This document shows positions 7,619-14,661 of a DNA stretch of 15,543 nucleotides, piece after piece; the stretch's first letter is position 1, and every line of letters starts with the position of its first letter. A program made the position numbers and the translations under genes. This stretch comes from CAZIWJ01 sp964542855. Lineage in GTDB: Bacteria; Bacteroidota; Bacteroidia; Cytophagales; Cyclobacteriaceae. The stretch covers positions 1 through 15,543 of the forward strand of contig CAZIWJ010000063.1 of the NCBI GenBank assembly GCA_964542855.1, in the 5' to 3' direction. Below the pieces are notes generated by a model that was not told the DNA's origin, ran no database searches, and saw only the letters and a list, made by a program, of their open reading frames with translations.

Positions 7619-8833
7619 TTATCTTTTTCTTCCCCGGGCGGGTTTCTTGCCCCCGTGGCCCCGGGAATTTTTCCTACCTTTACCTTTAGTAATTTCAGGA
7701 GTTTCACCCAGTTCTTCCGGCACTTTTGCCCGGGTTAGCTTCTTATCCAGGAATTGCTCTATCCGGTGCAGCTTGTACTGGTCGTCTTCGTTTACGAAAG
7801 TAAAGGCTGCCCCTTTCGATTCGGCCCGGGCTGTTCGGCCAATCCGGTGCACATAATCTTCTACGTCGCCGGGCACGTCGTAATTAATAACCAGTTCTAT
7901 TCCGGTAACGTCAATTCCTCTTGAAAGCACGTCGGTAGCAATAATGATCGGGAGTTTCTTGTTCTTAAAATCGCGCAGGATTTTCTCTCGCTCCACCTGT
8001 TCAATATCGGAATGAACCGCTTCTGCATTCAGCGACTGTTTTTGCAGTTGGGAAGCTAACTGGCTTACCGTAGACTTACGGCTACAGAATACCAAAACAC
8101 TTTTTAGCTCGCGGGCAGTTAGCAAGTACTGAATGAGAGGTACTTTCTGGTTTTCGTAAACCGAAAAAATAACCTGGATAATATTTTCCGCAGGCTTAGA
8201 AATAGCAATGTCTATTTCGCTGGCGTCTTCTTTTAAAAGTTTTCGGGCCAGGGCCCGGATTTTTTCCGGCATGGTGGCCGAAAACATTAGCGTTTGCCTT
8301 ACTTTCGGCATGTAACTGTTAATACGCATAATGTCGTCATGGAAACCCATGTCGAGCATGCGATCGGCTTCATCCAGGATGAAGAAGCCTACTTTATCGA
8401 GCTTAACGTAGCCGAGGTTCAGGTGCGTCATGAATTTACCCGGCGTGGCCACGATGATATCGGCCCCCTCTTTCAGGCTTTGCATTTCCCGGTCGAACGA
8501 ACTGGCATCATTACCCCCGTAAACCGGTTTTGAGCTAACTCCAGTGAAATAGGCCAGCCCTTCAATTTGCTGGTCGATTTGCACTGCTAGCTCCCGGGTA
8601 GGCGCTATAATTACACACTTGATGTGGGCATCCGGTTGCTGGGTAATATGATGAATGACGGGTAAAAGGTAGGCGGCTGTTTTTCCCGTTCCGGTTTGCG
8701 CGCATGCAATCACATCCCTGTGCTGCATAATTGCAGGAATTGCCTGTTGCTGTACGACTGTGGCCTGTTTGAAACCGATGGCCGACAGCGCGTCGAGCAG
8801 CGTACTGCTCAATCCAAAATCTTCAAAATTCAA
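7619..8833 (-). CDS. DEAD-box ATP-dependent RNA helicase (RhlE-like)
   Basis: The product has 404 residues and all core superfamily-2 motifs. These are the Q motif (GFKQATVVQQQAIP, 20-33), motif I AQTGTGKT (45-52), Ia PTREL (78-82), TPGK (130-133), motif II DEAD (154-157) and motif III SAT (185-187). Motif V is ATDVLSRGID (299-308), and motif VI is HRIGRTAR (329-336). A short basic Gly/Arg/Lys tail (about 383-404) probably gives nonspecific RNA binding, as in RhlE-type proteins. It unwinds short RNA duplexes in the cytoplasm, in ribosome assembly or RNA turnover. The start appears to be TTG at 8833: no in-frame ATG lies between it and an upstream stop, and the next Met (residue 36) would remove the Q motif. 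The subfamily name is less sure than the family. Confidence 0.95.
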   Translation of the reverse strand: MNFEDFGLSSTLLDALSAIGFKQATVVQQQAIPAIMQHRDVIACAQTGTGKTAAYLLPVIHHITQQPDAHIKCVIIAPTRELAVQIDQQIEGLAYFTGVSSKPVYGGNDASSFDREMQSLKEGADIIVATPGKFMTHLNLGYVKLDKVGFFILDEADRMLDMGFHDDIMRINSYMPKVRQTLMFSATMPEKIRALARKLLKEDASEIDIAISKPAENIIQVIFSVYENQKVPLIQYLLTARELKSVLVFCSRKSTVSQLASQLQKQSLNAEAVHSDIEQVEREKILRDFKNKKLPIIIATDVLSRGIDVTGIELVINYDVPGDVEDYVHRIGRTARAESKGAAFTFVNEDDQYKLHRIEQFLDKKLTRAKVPEELGETPEITKGKGRKNSRGHGGKKPARGRKR

Positions 8834-8925
8834 AGGTGCTTACTTTTCGTTTTATTACTAAACCACAGGTAATGGATATCCTGCAGTAACTAACTAAATG
8901 TTCTGGCTAATTGCAGATGTAATAA

Positions 8926-8975
8926 TAAAAAAAGCCAACATCAGCACGAAGGTAATCTTCGTGCCGGTGCTTTTA
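8926..8975 (-). terminator. rho-independent terminator downstream of the TerB-like gene
   Basis: An 8-bp stem GCACGAAG and CTTCGTGC (8944-8951 with 8957-8964, five-base loop) is flanked by A-rich sequence on the left and GCTTTTATTA on the right. On the minus strand the hairpin is followed by GGCTTTTTTTATTATT, a strong U-tract. This fits the end of the TerB-like transcript about 90 bases past its stop. The T-run on the other side means it could also work on the plus strand, where no gene leads into it. Confidence 0.75.
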
Positions 8976-9050
8976 TTAGGTTTTATACGTGCAATACTAC
9001 TGCAATAGTAACACATGCTAATACGAAAAGCGAATAAGGATTACTATTGT

Positions 9051-9494
9051 TTAATTATCCTTACGTTCCTGGGCCATTTTCAATAATTTGGCAATAATTA
9101 CGTCTGAGGGCACGTCGTGGGCAACCTCATCGGAGATTACCTTTACGAAATCCTCAACAAAGTCGGTTCTCAGGCCCATTCGGGTTGCCAGCACCTTGCA
9201 GATTTGAAGTTCACGCTCGTGAATTTCACCGTCGATTAGCATGATGCGAACCAATTGGTGCATCTGGTCGAAGCGCTCCCGGTCACTACTCGGCGGATCA
9301 TATTGAACACTGCTCGTATTTTCCTTCAGTCGTTTCACTTCGGCCGGAGAAATATTAAACCGTTTGGCCAGCGCCAGGATGAAATCAATTTCAATGTTAT
9401 CCAGTTGCCCATCCGACATCGCTACCTCAATCAGATTTTTTAAGTGCGCTTTGTTGCGCTTCTTTCTTCCGGTTAGTAAATCTAGTACTTCCAT
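9051..9494 (-). CDS. TerB-fold protein (tellurite-resistance-B-like)
   Basis: The product is 147 residues from the ATG at 9494. An in-frame TTG 14 codons upstream would add residues with no family character, and GAAAGA precedes the ATG. It is all-helical in pattern, with the two acidic signatures typical of TerB domains: SDGxxxxxE (27-35) and IDGxxxxxE (87-95). There is no J domain, signal peptide or membrane segment. TerB-type domains occur in tellurite operons but also widely as stand-alone or DnaJ-linked cytoplasmic proteins of unclear role, possibly metal-binding through these Asp and Glu residues. No TerC, TerD or TerE gene is nearby, so a tellurite function should not be assumed. It is divergent from ffh and has its own terminator. 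Confidence 0.8.
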   Translation of the reverse strand: MEVLDLLTGRKKRNKAHLKNLIEVAMSDGQLDNIEIDFILALAKRFNISPAEVKRLKENTSSVQYDPPSSDRERFDQMHQLVRIMLIDGEIHERELQICKVLATRMGLRTDFVEDFVKVISDEVAHDVPSDVIIAKLLKMAQERKDN

Positions 9495-9533
9495 TCTTTC
9501 ACAATTAAATTTGACTGCTTTGTAAATCAGCAG

Positions 9534-9567
9534 CAAAATTTATACATATTTAAATGTACCACCTAAA
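9534..9567 (-). promoter_or_regulatory. candidate promoter of the TerB-like gene
   Basis: On the minus strand AAATTTTG (9541-9534) matches seven of eight positions of the Bacteroidota -7 box TAnnTTTG. It lies 20 bases downstream of TTTAGG (9567-9562), a partial -33 element. It ends about 40 bases before the chosen ATG, which also supports the shorter reading frame. This is an eye match only. Confidence 0.35.
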
Positions 9568-9570
9568 TAA

Positions 9571-9628
9571 CAGGTGCCTGCACCGGGGGGTGGCTGTAAT
9601 GATGGCTCGCTATTCCGGGTTGCACCTG
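9571..9628. repeat. long-range inverted repeat upstream of ffh
   Basis: CAGGTGC (9571-9577) pairs with GCACCTG (9622-9628). An inner CCGG (9583-9586) pairs with CCGG (9615-9618), leaving a 28-base loop and a bulge on each side. It could be a structured leader element or chance. It is about 180 bases before the ffh start and downstream of no plus-strand gene. Confidence 0.3.
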
Positions 9629-9810
9629 GTGTTTTGTTGGGAAATTGTATATTCAGTACAGGGAAAGGCCGGGGCGGAAAACCAGAAGAGCTCAATTTAT
9701 ATGTTGTTGAACTTGTAGCATTTACACGGGTATTTGTGCTTTTGGGCCGTCATTTTTTTTAAAAATCCTTACATTTCACAAAATTTGCGTTTTAATCAGT
9801 ATCCAGTAGC

Positions 9811-11139
9811 ATGTTCGATAATTTAAGTACAAAACTTGACCAGGCGTTTAAAACGCTTAAGGGACAAGGGAAAATAACCGAAGTAAACGTGGCCACCACG
9901 GTGAAAGAGATTCGCCGTGCCCTGCTCGATGCCGACGTTAACTTTAAGGTTGCTAAAGATGTAACCGATTCTATCAAGGAAAAAGCGTTAGGAAAAGACG
10001 TACTCATTGCTGTTTCCCCGGGCCAGCTGCTTACCAAAATTGTGGAAGAAGAGCTAACCGACCTCATGGGCGGCGAACAGGAACCTATTGATATTAAAGG
10101 CGACCCGGCAATTATTCTCATCAGTGGATTGCAGGGTTCCGGTAAAACTACCTTTACCGGTAAACTGGCCAGTTACCTCAAAAAACAAAACCGGAATGTA
10201 CTGCTCACCGCCTGCGATGTTTATCGCCCGGCTGCTATTGATCAGTTAAAAGTACTGGGGGAACAAACCGGGGTGGAGGTATACGCTGAACCCGAAAACA
10301 AGAACCCACTGCAAATTGCCAGCCACGCTATTGAGCACGCCAAAAAAAATAACAAGAAAATTGTTATCGTGGATACCGCCGGCCGCCTGTCGGTAGATGA
10401 GGAAATGATGAACGAAATTTCTTCGCTCAAGGAATCGCTCAACCCCAGCGAAACACTGTTTGTGGTCGATTCCATGACGGGGCAGGATGCGGTAAATACA
10501 GCCAAGTCGTTCAACGACCGCCTGAATTTCGATGGCATTGTACTCACTAAACTCGATGGTGATACCCGTGGGGGTGCGGCCCTTTCTATAAAAACGGTCG
10601 TAAACAAGCCCATTAAATTTGTAAGTAACGGGGAGAAAATGGACGCGATTGATGTCTTCTACCCCGACCGGATGGCCCGCCGGATCCTGGATATGGGTGA
10701 TGTAACTACCCTGGTGGAAAAAGCGCAGGAAGCTTTCGACGAGGAGGAAGCCGAACGGATCAGCAAGAAAATCAGGAAGAACAAGTTCGATTTCGAGGAT
10801 TTCCTGAACCAGCTTCAGCAAATTAAAAAAATGGGAAACGTTAAAGACCTGATTGGTTTGCTGCCCGGAATGAATAAGGCGCTGAAGGATATGGATATTG
10901 ACGAAGACACTTTTAAACCCATCGAAGCCATTATCCGGAGTATGACTCCTAAAGAACGATCAAACCCTGAGCTGATGAACGCCAGCCGCAAGCGACGTAT
11001 TGCCAAGGGAAGCGGCACCAGCGTGCAGGAGGTGAACAACCTGTTGAAGCAGTTCGACCAGATGCGCAAAATGATGAAAAAGATGAACAAGATGTCGGGC
11101 AAGAAAGGTGGGGTTCCCAATATGAACCTGTTCGGCTAA
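9811..11139 (+). CDS. ffh: signal recognition particle GTPase Ffh (SRP54)
   Basis: The product has 442 residues, a typical Ffh length. The N domain (1-90) is followed by the GTPase G domain. G1 is GLQGSGKT (106-113), then DVYRP (136-140), G3 DTAGR (188-192) and G4 TKLDGD (246-251), with the GGAALS closing loop at 254-259. The M domain (about 320-442) has the SRP-RNA-binding helix-turn-helix SRKRRIAKGSGTS (392-404) and a Met-rich stretch (MRKMMKKMNKM, 418-428) for signal-sequence binding. With 4.5S RNA and the receptor FtsY it targets nascent membrane and some secreted proteins to SecYEG. It is divergent from the TerB-like gene and ends at a strong terminator, so it is probably monocistronic. 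No Shine-Dalgarno precedes the ATG. Essential in most bacteria. Confidence 0.98.
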   Translation: MFDNLSTKLDQAFKTLKGQGKITEVNVATTVKEIRRALLDADVNFKVAKDVTDSIKEKALGKDVLIAVSPGQLLTKIVEEELTDLMGGEQEPIDIKGDPAIILISGLQGSGKTTFTGKLASYLKKQNRNVLLTACDVYRPAAIDQLKVLGEQTGVEVYAEPENKNPLQIASHAIEHAKKNNKKIVIVDTAGRLSVDEEMMNEISSLKESLNPSETLFVVDSMTGQDAVNTAKSFNDRLNFDGIVLTKLDGDTRGGAALSIKTVVNKPIKFVSNGEKMDAIDVFYPDRMARRILDMGDVTTLVEKAQEAFDEEEAERISKKIRKNKFDFEDFLNQLQQIKKMGNVKDLIGLLPGMNKALKDMDIDEDTFKPIEAIIRSMTPKERSNPELMNASRKRRIAKGSGTSVQEVNNLLKQFDQMRKMMKKMNKMSGKKGGVPNMNLFG

Positions 11140-11193
11140 CCCATCGTGGTGAAAGTATGAAATTCGGGTATTTCCGTTACGATGTGCCCCCTG

Positions 11194-11217
11194 CCCCGGA
11201 AATAACCCGGGGTTTTT
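11194..11217 (+). terminator. rho-independent terminator of ffh
   Basis: CCCCGG (11194-11199), a seven-base loop AAATAAC and CCGGGG (11207-11212) are followed directly by TTTTT. It lies 55 bases after the ffh stop and isolates ffh from the oxidoreductase gene. Confidence 0.85.
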
Positions 11218-11330
11218 ACTAGTTATGAACAACTAACCAGGCTTGTATTGAGCTGTTTTACAATTTATGGGCTTTATTTTCTTCAGGCATTTTTAAATAC
11301 TTTTCCAACTGTTCGATTTACCCGAACCGG

Positions 11331-11338
11331 TTACTTTG
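11331..11338 (+). promoter_or_regulatory. candidate -7 promoter box of the oxidoreductase gene
   Basis: TTACTTTG matches seven of eight positions of TAnnTTTG and lies 28 bases before the ATG at 11367, giving a short leader. No convincing -33 TTTG is seen at the usual distance. The preceding terminator makes a promoter here necessary. Confidence 0.4.
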
Positions 11339-11366
11339 CAGTTTTCATTTTTTAACCTCACTACTC

Positions 11367-12746
11367 ATGGAAAAATACGATGTTATTATTATCGGATCAG
11401 GGCAGGGTGGCGGCCCACTGGCAGGATATTGCGCTACCCAACAAGGGTTGAAAACGGCCCTGATTGAAAAATCACACGCTGGAGGCACCTGCGTGAATAC
11501 CGGTTGCACGCCTACCAAAACCCTAATTGCTTCAGCCAAAGCCGCCCATACCGTACGTGAGGCTGCAAAATACGGTGTTCATTCCGACAACCTGCGGATT
11601 GATTATGATACTATCAGGGGCCGCAAAGATAAAGTGGTTGACATGTTCCGGTCAGGATCGCATAAAGGCCTAACCACCAAAGAAAACCTGACTTACATTG
11701 AGGGGCACGCCCGGTTTACCGGCAAAAACACCCTGGATGTTAGTAAAGGCAATGAGCACCGGGAGTTGCAGGCCGACAGGATATTCATTAACACCGGCAC
11801 CCGCACGTTTATACCGCCGGTGGAGGGTATTGATGACGTGCCCGTGCTGGACAATGCCTCTTTGCTGGATTTAGAAGAGTTACCCGCGAAATTATTAATT
11901 ATCGGCGGCAACGTAATCGGGGTTGAATTCGCCCAGCTGTTTCAGCGACTGGGCAGCGAAGTGCAGTTGTTTCACGCGGGTTCCCGCCTGGTGGAAATTG
12001 AAGACGAGGATGTTTCTGAAGAACTGGAAAGAATTCTAACCAGTGAAGGGGTGAAAGTTTACACCAACTGCCGGATTAGGAAAATTAGGCGCGAAGGAAA
12101 TGAAATCATTCTTTCTGACGAGCGTAACGACACCGTGGAAGATTTTCGCTGCACGCATATTTTAATGGCCCCCGGTAGAACCCCTAATACTCACGACCTG
12201 GGGCTGGAGCATACCAACATCGAAACGGATGGTAAAGGGCACATTATTGTAGATGACCACTATGCCACGACCCAGGAAGGGGTATACGCTCTGGGCGATG
12301 TTACCGGTGGCATGCAATTTACCCACGTTGCTTATGATGATTTCAGAATGATCAGGGACCAGCTGTTTGAAGGTAAGCAGGGTAATGTAAAAGATAGAAT
12401 TCCAACCTACACGGTTTTCACCGATCCGCAAATTGGCCGGGCCGGGCTAAATGAACAGCAGGCCCGGCAACAGGGAATCCGCTACGAGGTTGCAAAACTG
12501 CCAATGAGTAGTGTGGCCCGCGGAATTGAAACCGAGCATACCGACGGGTTTATGAAGGTGCTGGTGTCTCCCGAAAATGGGAGCATCCTGGGTGCCACCA
12601 TGTTCATGGATGAAGGAGGAGAACTGGCTTCTGTACTGCTGATGGCCATGATGGGTGGGCTTACCTACCACCAGATCCGCGAAGCCATGCTCCCCCACCC
12701 TACCTACGCAGAATCGCTGAACAACCTGTTTTCCAGTTTAGGTTAG
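11367..12746 (+). CDS. FAD-dependent pyridine nucleotide-disulfide oxidoreductase
   Basis: The product has 459 cytoplasmic residues. The N-terminal FAD motif is GSGQGG (10-15). The redox-active disulfide is C42 and C47 in CVNTGC, and the second FAD motif is ALGDVTG (308-314). The C-terminal dimer domain ends with HPTYAE, giving the acid-base pair H444 and E449 seen in dihydrolipoamide dehydrogenase and glutathione reductase. The NAD(P)H-binding loop reads IGGNVIG (179-185), with Asn182 where the family usually has the second Gly of GxGxxG. R207, after the second strand, may favour NADPH (inference). There is no N-terminal heavy-metal domain and no C-terminal Cys pair, and the catalytic His is kept, so it is not a classical mercuric reductase despite likely similarity-based naming. 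No E2/E3 lipoyl partners are adjacent, so the substrate is unknown. The serine hydrolase gene follows after 57 bases. Confidence 0.88.
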   Translation: MEKYDVIIIGSGQGGGPLAGYCATQQGLKTALIEKSHAGGTCVNTGCTPTKTLIASAKAAHTVREAAKYGVHSDNLRIDYDTIRGRKDKVVDMFRSGSHKGLTTKENLTYIEGHARFTGKNTLDVSKGNEHRELQADRIFINTGTRTFIPPVEGIDDVPVLDNASLLDLEELPAKLLIIGGNVIGVEFAQLFQRLGSEVQLFHAGSRLVEIEDEDVSEELERILTSEGVKVYTNCRIRKIRREGNEIILSDERNDTVEDFRCTHILMAPGRTPNTHDLGLEHTNIETDGKGHIIVDDHYATTQEGVYALGDVTGGMQFTHVAYDDFRMIRDQLFEGKQGNVKDRIPTYTVFTDPQIGRAGLNEQQARQQGIRYEVAKLPMSSVARGIETEHTDGFMKVLVSPENGSILGATMFMDEGGELASVLLMAMMGGLTYHQIREAMLPHPTYAESLNNLFSSLG

Positions 12747-12762
12747 GCGCGAAGTACCTAAA
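12737..12762. repeat. inverted repeat across the oxidoreductase stop codon
   Basis: TTTAGGT (12737-12743) is the exact reverse complement of ACCTAAA (12756-12762), with a 12-base loop holding the TAG stop. No T-run follows, so it is not a convincing terminator. The next gene could still be co-transcribed. Confidence 0.35.
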
Positions 12763-12803
12763 TCATATAAATAATTAATTTTACAGGAAAATTACCCAAT
12801 ATC

Positions 12804-13946
12804 ATGAAAAGGCATTTAACGATTTTGTTTACGCTGTTTGTGCTTCCCTTTACGCTTACAGGCCAGAATTACTACCCGGATAACGAATGGGAACGAAAAT
12901 CTCCGGCCGAATGCGGATTGTCTGGTACCGGCATTGAAAAAGCAGTAGATTTTGCCCGGAATAACGAATATAGTGGATCTCGCGATATGAAGCAGGCGAT
13001 TTTAAAAGGCTTTGAACGCGAACCTTATCACTACCTTGCCGGCCCCACCAAAGAACGGGGAGGCCCCGCCGGATTAATTATTAAGGACGGCTACATCGTT
13101 GCCGAATGGGGTGACCTAAATCGGGTAGACATGACTTTTAGTGTTACCAAGAGTTACCTTTCCACCGTAGCCGGGCTGGCAATAGATGCAGGCTTAATTG
13201 AAGATGTGAATGATCCGGTGCATAAATACGTATGGGACGGTACTTTTCAGGGTAGCCATAACCAGCAAGTTACCTGGAACCATTTACTCACGCAGTCTTC
13301 CGACTGGCAGGGTGAATTGTTCGGCATGAAAGACTGGGCCGACCGCCCACCGCGAGAAGGAAATATTGATGACTGGAAGTACCGGCAGCTGAATGAACCC
13401 GGTACTGTATTCGAGTATAATGACGTGCGGGTGAACGTGCTGGCCTATTCCCTTTTACAAGTTTGGCGCCAGCCTTTACCGAAGGTGTTGAAAGAAAAAA
13501 TTATGGACCCCATTGGTGCTTCCACAACCTGGCGGTGGTACGGGTACGATCATTCTTTTGTAAATGTAGATGGGGTAAGCGTACAGTCGGTTAGTGGTGG
13601 CGGCCACTCGGGCGGCGGGGTATTTATTAGTACGCTGGACCATGCCCGGTTCGGGTTGCTATTCCTGAACGAAGGAATTTGGAAAGGGGAGCAATTAATT
13701 TCCAAAGAATGGGTAGAAGCAGTGCAGCAGCCTTCAGGGGCAAATGCCAGCTACGGATACATGTGGTGGCTAAATGGCGGCTCAAGAGCCATGGAAGGCG
13801 TGGGCGACAACGTATATTACGCTGCCGGTTTTGGGGGAAATTTTATTATGATTGATAAAGAAAATAATCTGGTTGCCGTTACCCGCTGGCTGGAGCCTTC
13901 CGAACGGGCTGAATTCTTTAAACTGGTTAGTGAAACTGTAAAGTAA
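12804..13946 (+). CDS. secreted serine hydrolase, class C beta-lactamase fold
   Basis: The product has 380 residues with a signal peptide (1-20; hydrophobic LTILFTLFVLPFTLTG, then QN), so it is exported. The class C beta-lactamase/penicillin-binding superfamily is shown by SxxK at S113-K116 (SVTK, the nucleophile and general base). Y205 lies in a YND motif where YxN is usual. A glycine-rich GGGHSGGG around H268 and a late GFGGN (342-346) could supply the third active-site element. Such enzymes hydrolyse esters, amides or peptides, and the exact substrate is not predictable. The S/K/Y spacing resembles the 6-aminohexanoate-dimer-hydrolase branch more than true AmpC. True beta-lactamase activity should not be assumed. 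The stop is 4 bases from the next gene, indicating an operon. Confidence 0.88.
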   Translation: MKRHLTILFTLFVLPFTLTGQNYYPDNEWERKSPAECGLSGTGIEKAVDFARNNEYSGSRDMKQAILKGFEREPYHYLAGPTKERGGPAGLIIKDGYIVAEWGDLNRVDMTFSVTKSYLSTVAGLAIDAGLIEDVNDPVHKYVWDGTFQGSHNQQVTWNHLLTQSSDWQGELFGMKDWADRPPREGNIDDWKYRQLNEPGTVFEYNDVRVNVLAYSLLQVWRQPLPKVLKEKIMDPIGASTTWRWYGYDHSFVNVDGVSVQSVSGGGHSGGGVFISTLDHARFGLLFLNEGIWKGEQLISKEWVEAVQQPSGANASYGYMWWLNGGSRAMEGVGDNVYYAAGFGGNFIMIDKENNLVAVTRWLEPSERAEFFKLVSETVK

Positions 13947-13950
13947 CCCG

Positions 13951-14661
13951 TTGAGAGCTTACCCATACCCATTGATCAGCTTGGTTATTCCCACGTTGAA
14001 TGAGGCTGATCAAATCGGCTCTCTCATTAACTATCTTTGGCAGTTAAAGCATATCGACCAGGCGGAAATTATCGTTTCCGACGGAGGTAGTACCGACGAT
14101 ACCATTCAACGGGCAACATTAGCCGGGGCAAGAGTAATTTCCTCATTCCGAAAAGGAAGAGCCCCACAAATGAACTATGGCGCCTTAAAGGCAAATGGAA
14201 AAGTTCTTTATTTCGTGCATGCCGACGCCAGGCCGCCCGCTTCTTCGTTGCAGCACATCATTAATCTTCACTACCAGGGCATCAGGGCCGGGTGCTTTTC
14301 TTACCGGTTCAGTAGTGACCTGTTAATGCTGCGCTTCAACGAATGGTTTACCCGCCGACACGGGCCCTGGCAGGGTGGCGGCGATCAGACCCTTTTTATT
14401 GATCAACAGCTTTTTCGGCAATTAAATGGTTTCAATGATTCCTACCCGGTTTTTGAAGATTTCGACCTGGTTAAACGGCTTAAACGGGCCGGTCATTTTA
14501 AACTGGTAAAAGATGATGTGAAAGTATCGGCCAGGAAATACCGGCACAACAGCTGGCTCCGGGTAATGAGTGTAAATACATTCGTCTTCCTGCTTTTTCG
14601 CTTAGGTGTATCGCCGGTTAAGCTTAAGAATATATACAATTTATTGCTCCGCAGTAGCTAG
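13951..14661 (+). CDS. family 2 glycosyltransferase, TIGR04283-like
   Basis: The product has 236 residues with a GT-A fold: LVIPTLNEA (11-19), nucleotide-binding DGGSTDDT (44-51), the group signature GRAPQMNYGA (69-78) and HADARPP (90-96) in the DxD position. GGGDQTLF (142-149) and FEDFDL (168-173) bring acceptor-site and catalytic acidic residues. It transfers a sugar from a nucleotide donor, and the acceptor is unknown. TIGR04283 members often sit beside a second transferase of the TIGR04282 type and radical SAM genes; none is here. The frame opens at 13942, just after an in-frame stop, and has no ATG before the catalytic motifs, so it must start at TTG. I chose 13951, though TTG also occurs at residues 8 and 11. 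Four bases after the hydrolase stop, it is probably translationally coupled to it. Confidence 0.85.
   Translation: MRAYPYPLISLVIPTLNEADQIGSLINYLWQLKHIDQAEIIVSDGGSTDDTIQRATLAGARVISSFRKGRAPQMNYGALKANGKVLYFVHADARPPASSLQHIINLHYQGIRAGCFSYRFSSDLLMLRFNEWFTRRHGPWQGGGDQTLFIDQQLFRQLNGFNDSYPVFEDFDLVKRLKRAGHFKLVKDDVKVSARKYRHNSWLRVMSVNTFVFLLFRLGVSPVKLKNIYNLLLRSS

Larger units (their letters stand above)
9495..9810. other. divergent intergenic region between the TerB-like gene and ffh
   Basis: This 316-base gap holds no gene that I can support. It contains the TerB-like candidate promoter on the left. A long inverted repeat at 9571-9628 is listed separately. On the right is a T/A-rich segment (9752-9778) before ffh, in which TACATTTC (9770-9777) resembles a -7 box, but the nearest TTTG lies 25 bases upstream, too far for a typical promoter. 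I looked for the SRP RNA, a tempting partner of ffh, and did not find its conserved core. Confidence 0.5.

Noticed and set aside
9051..9536. Longer TerB-like frame from a TTG at 9536
   Set aside because: It would overlap the candidate promoter and adds residues without family character. The ATG at 9494 fits better.
9495..9810. SRP 4.5S RNA gene next to ffh
   Set aside because: I could not find the conserved GGAAG...AGCA-type core in a hairpin context in this gap.
10246..10821. 191-residue minus-strand frame inside ffh
   Set aside because: It is a shadow of a strongly conserved plus-strand gene, with no recognisable domain.
11157..11222. 21-codon ATG frame just after ffh
   Set aside because: It runs straight through the ffh terminator hairpin and has no family signature. 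It is likely chance.
11367..12746. Mercuric reductase (MerA)
   Set aside because: It lacks the N-terminal metal-binding domain and the C-terminal Cys pair, and it keeps the His that MerA loses. No mer genes are nearby.
12804..13946. AmpC-type beta-lactamase resistance gene
   Set aside because: The fold matches, but YxN is replaced by YND and no KTG is evident. Most such Bacteroidota proteins are esterases or peptidases.
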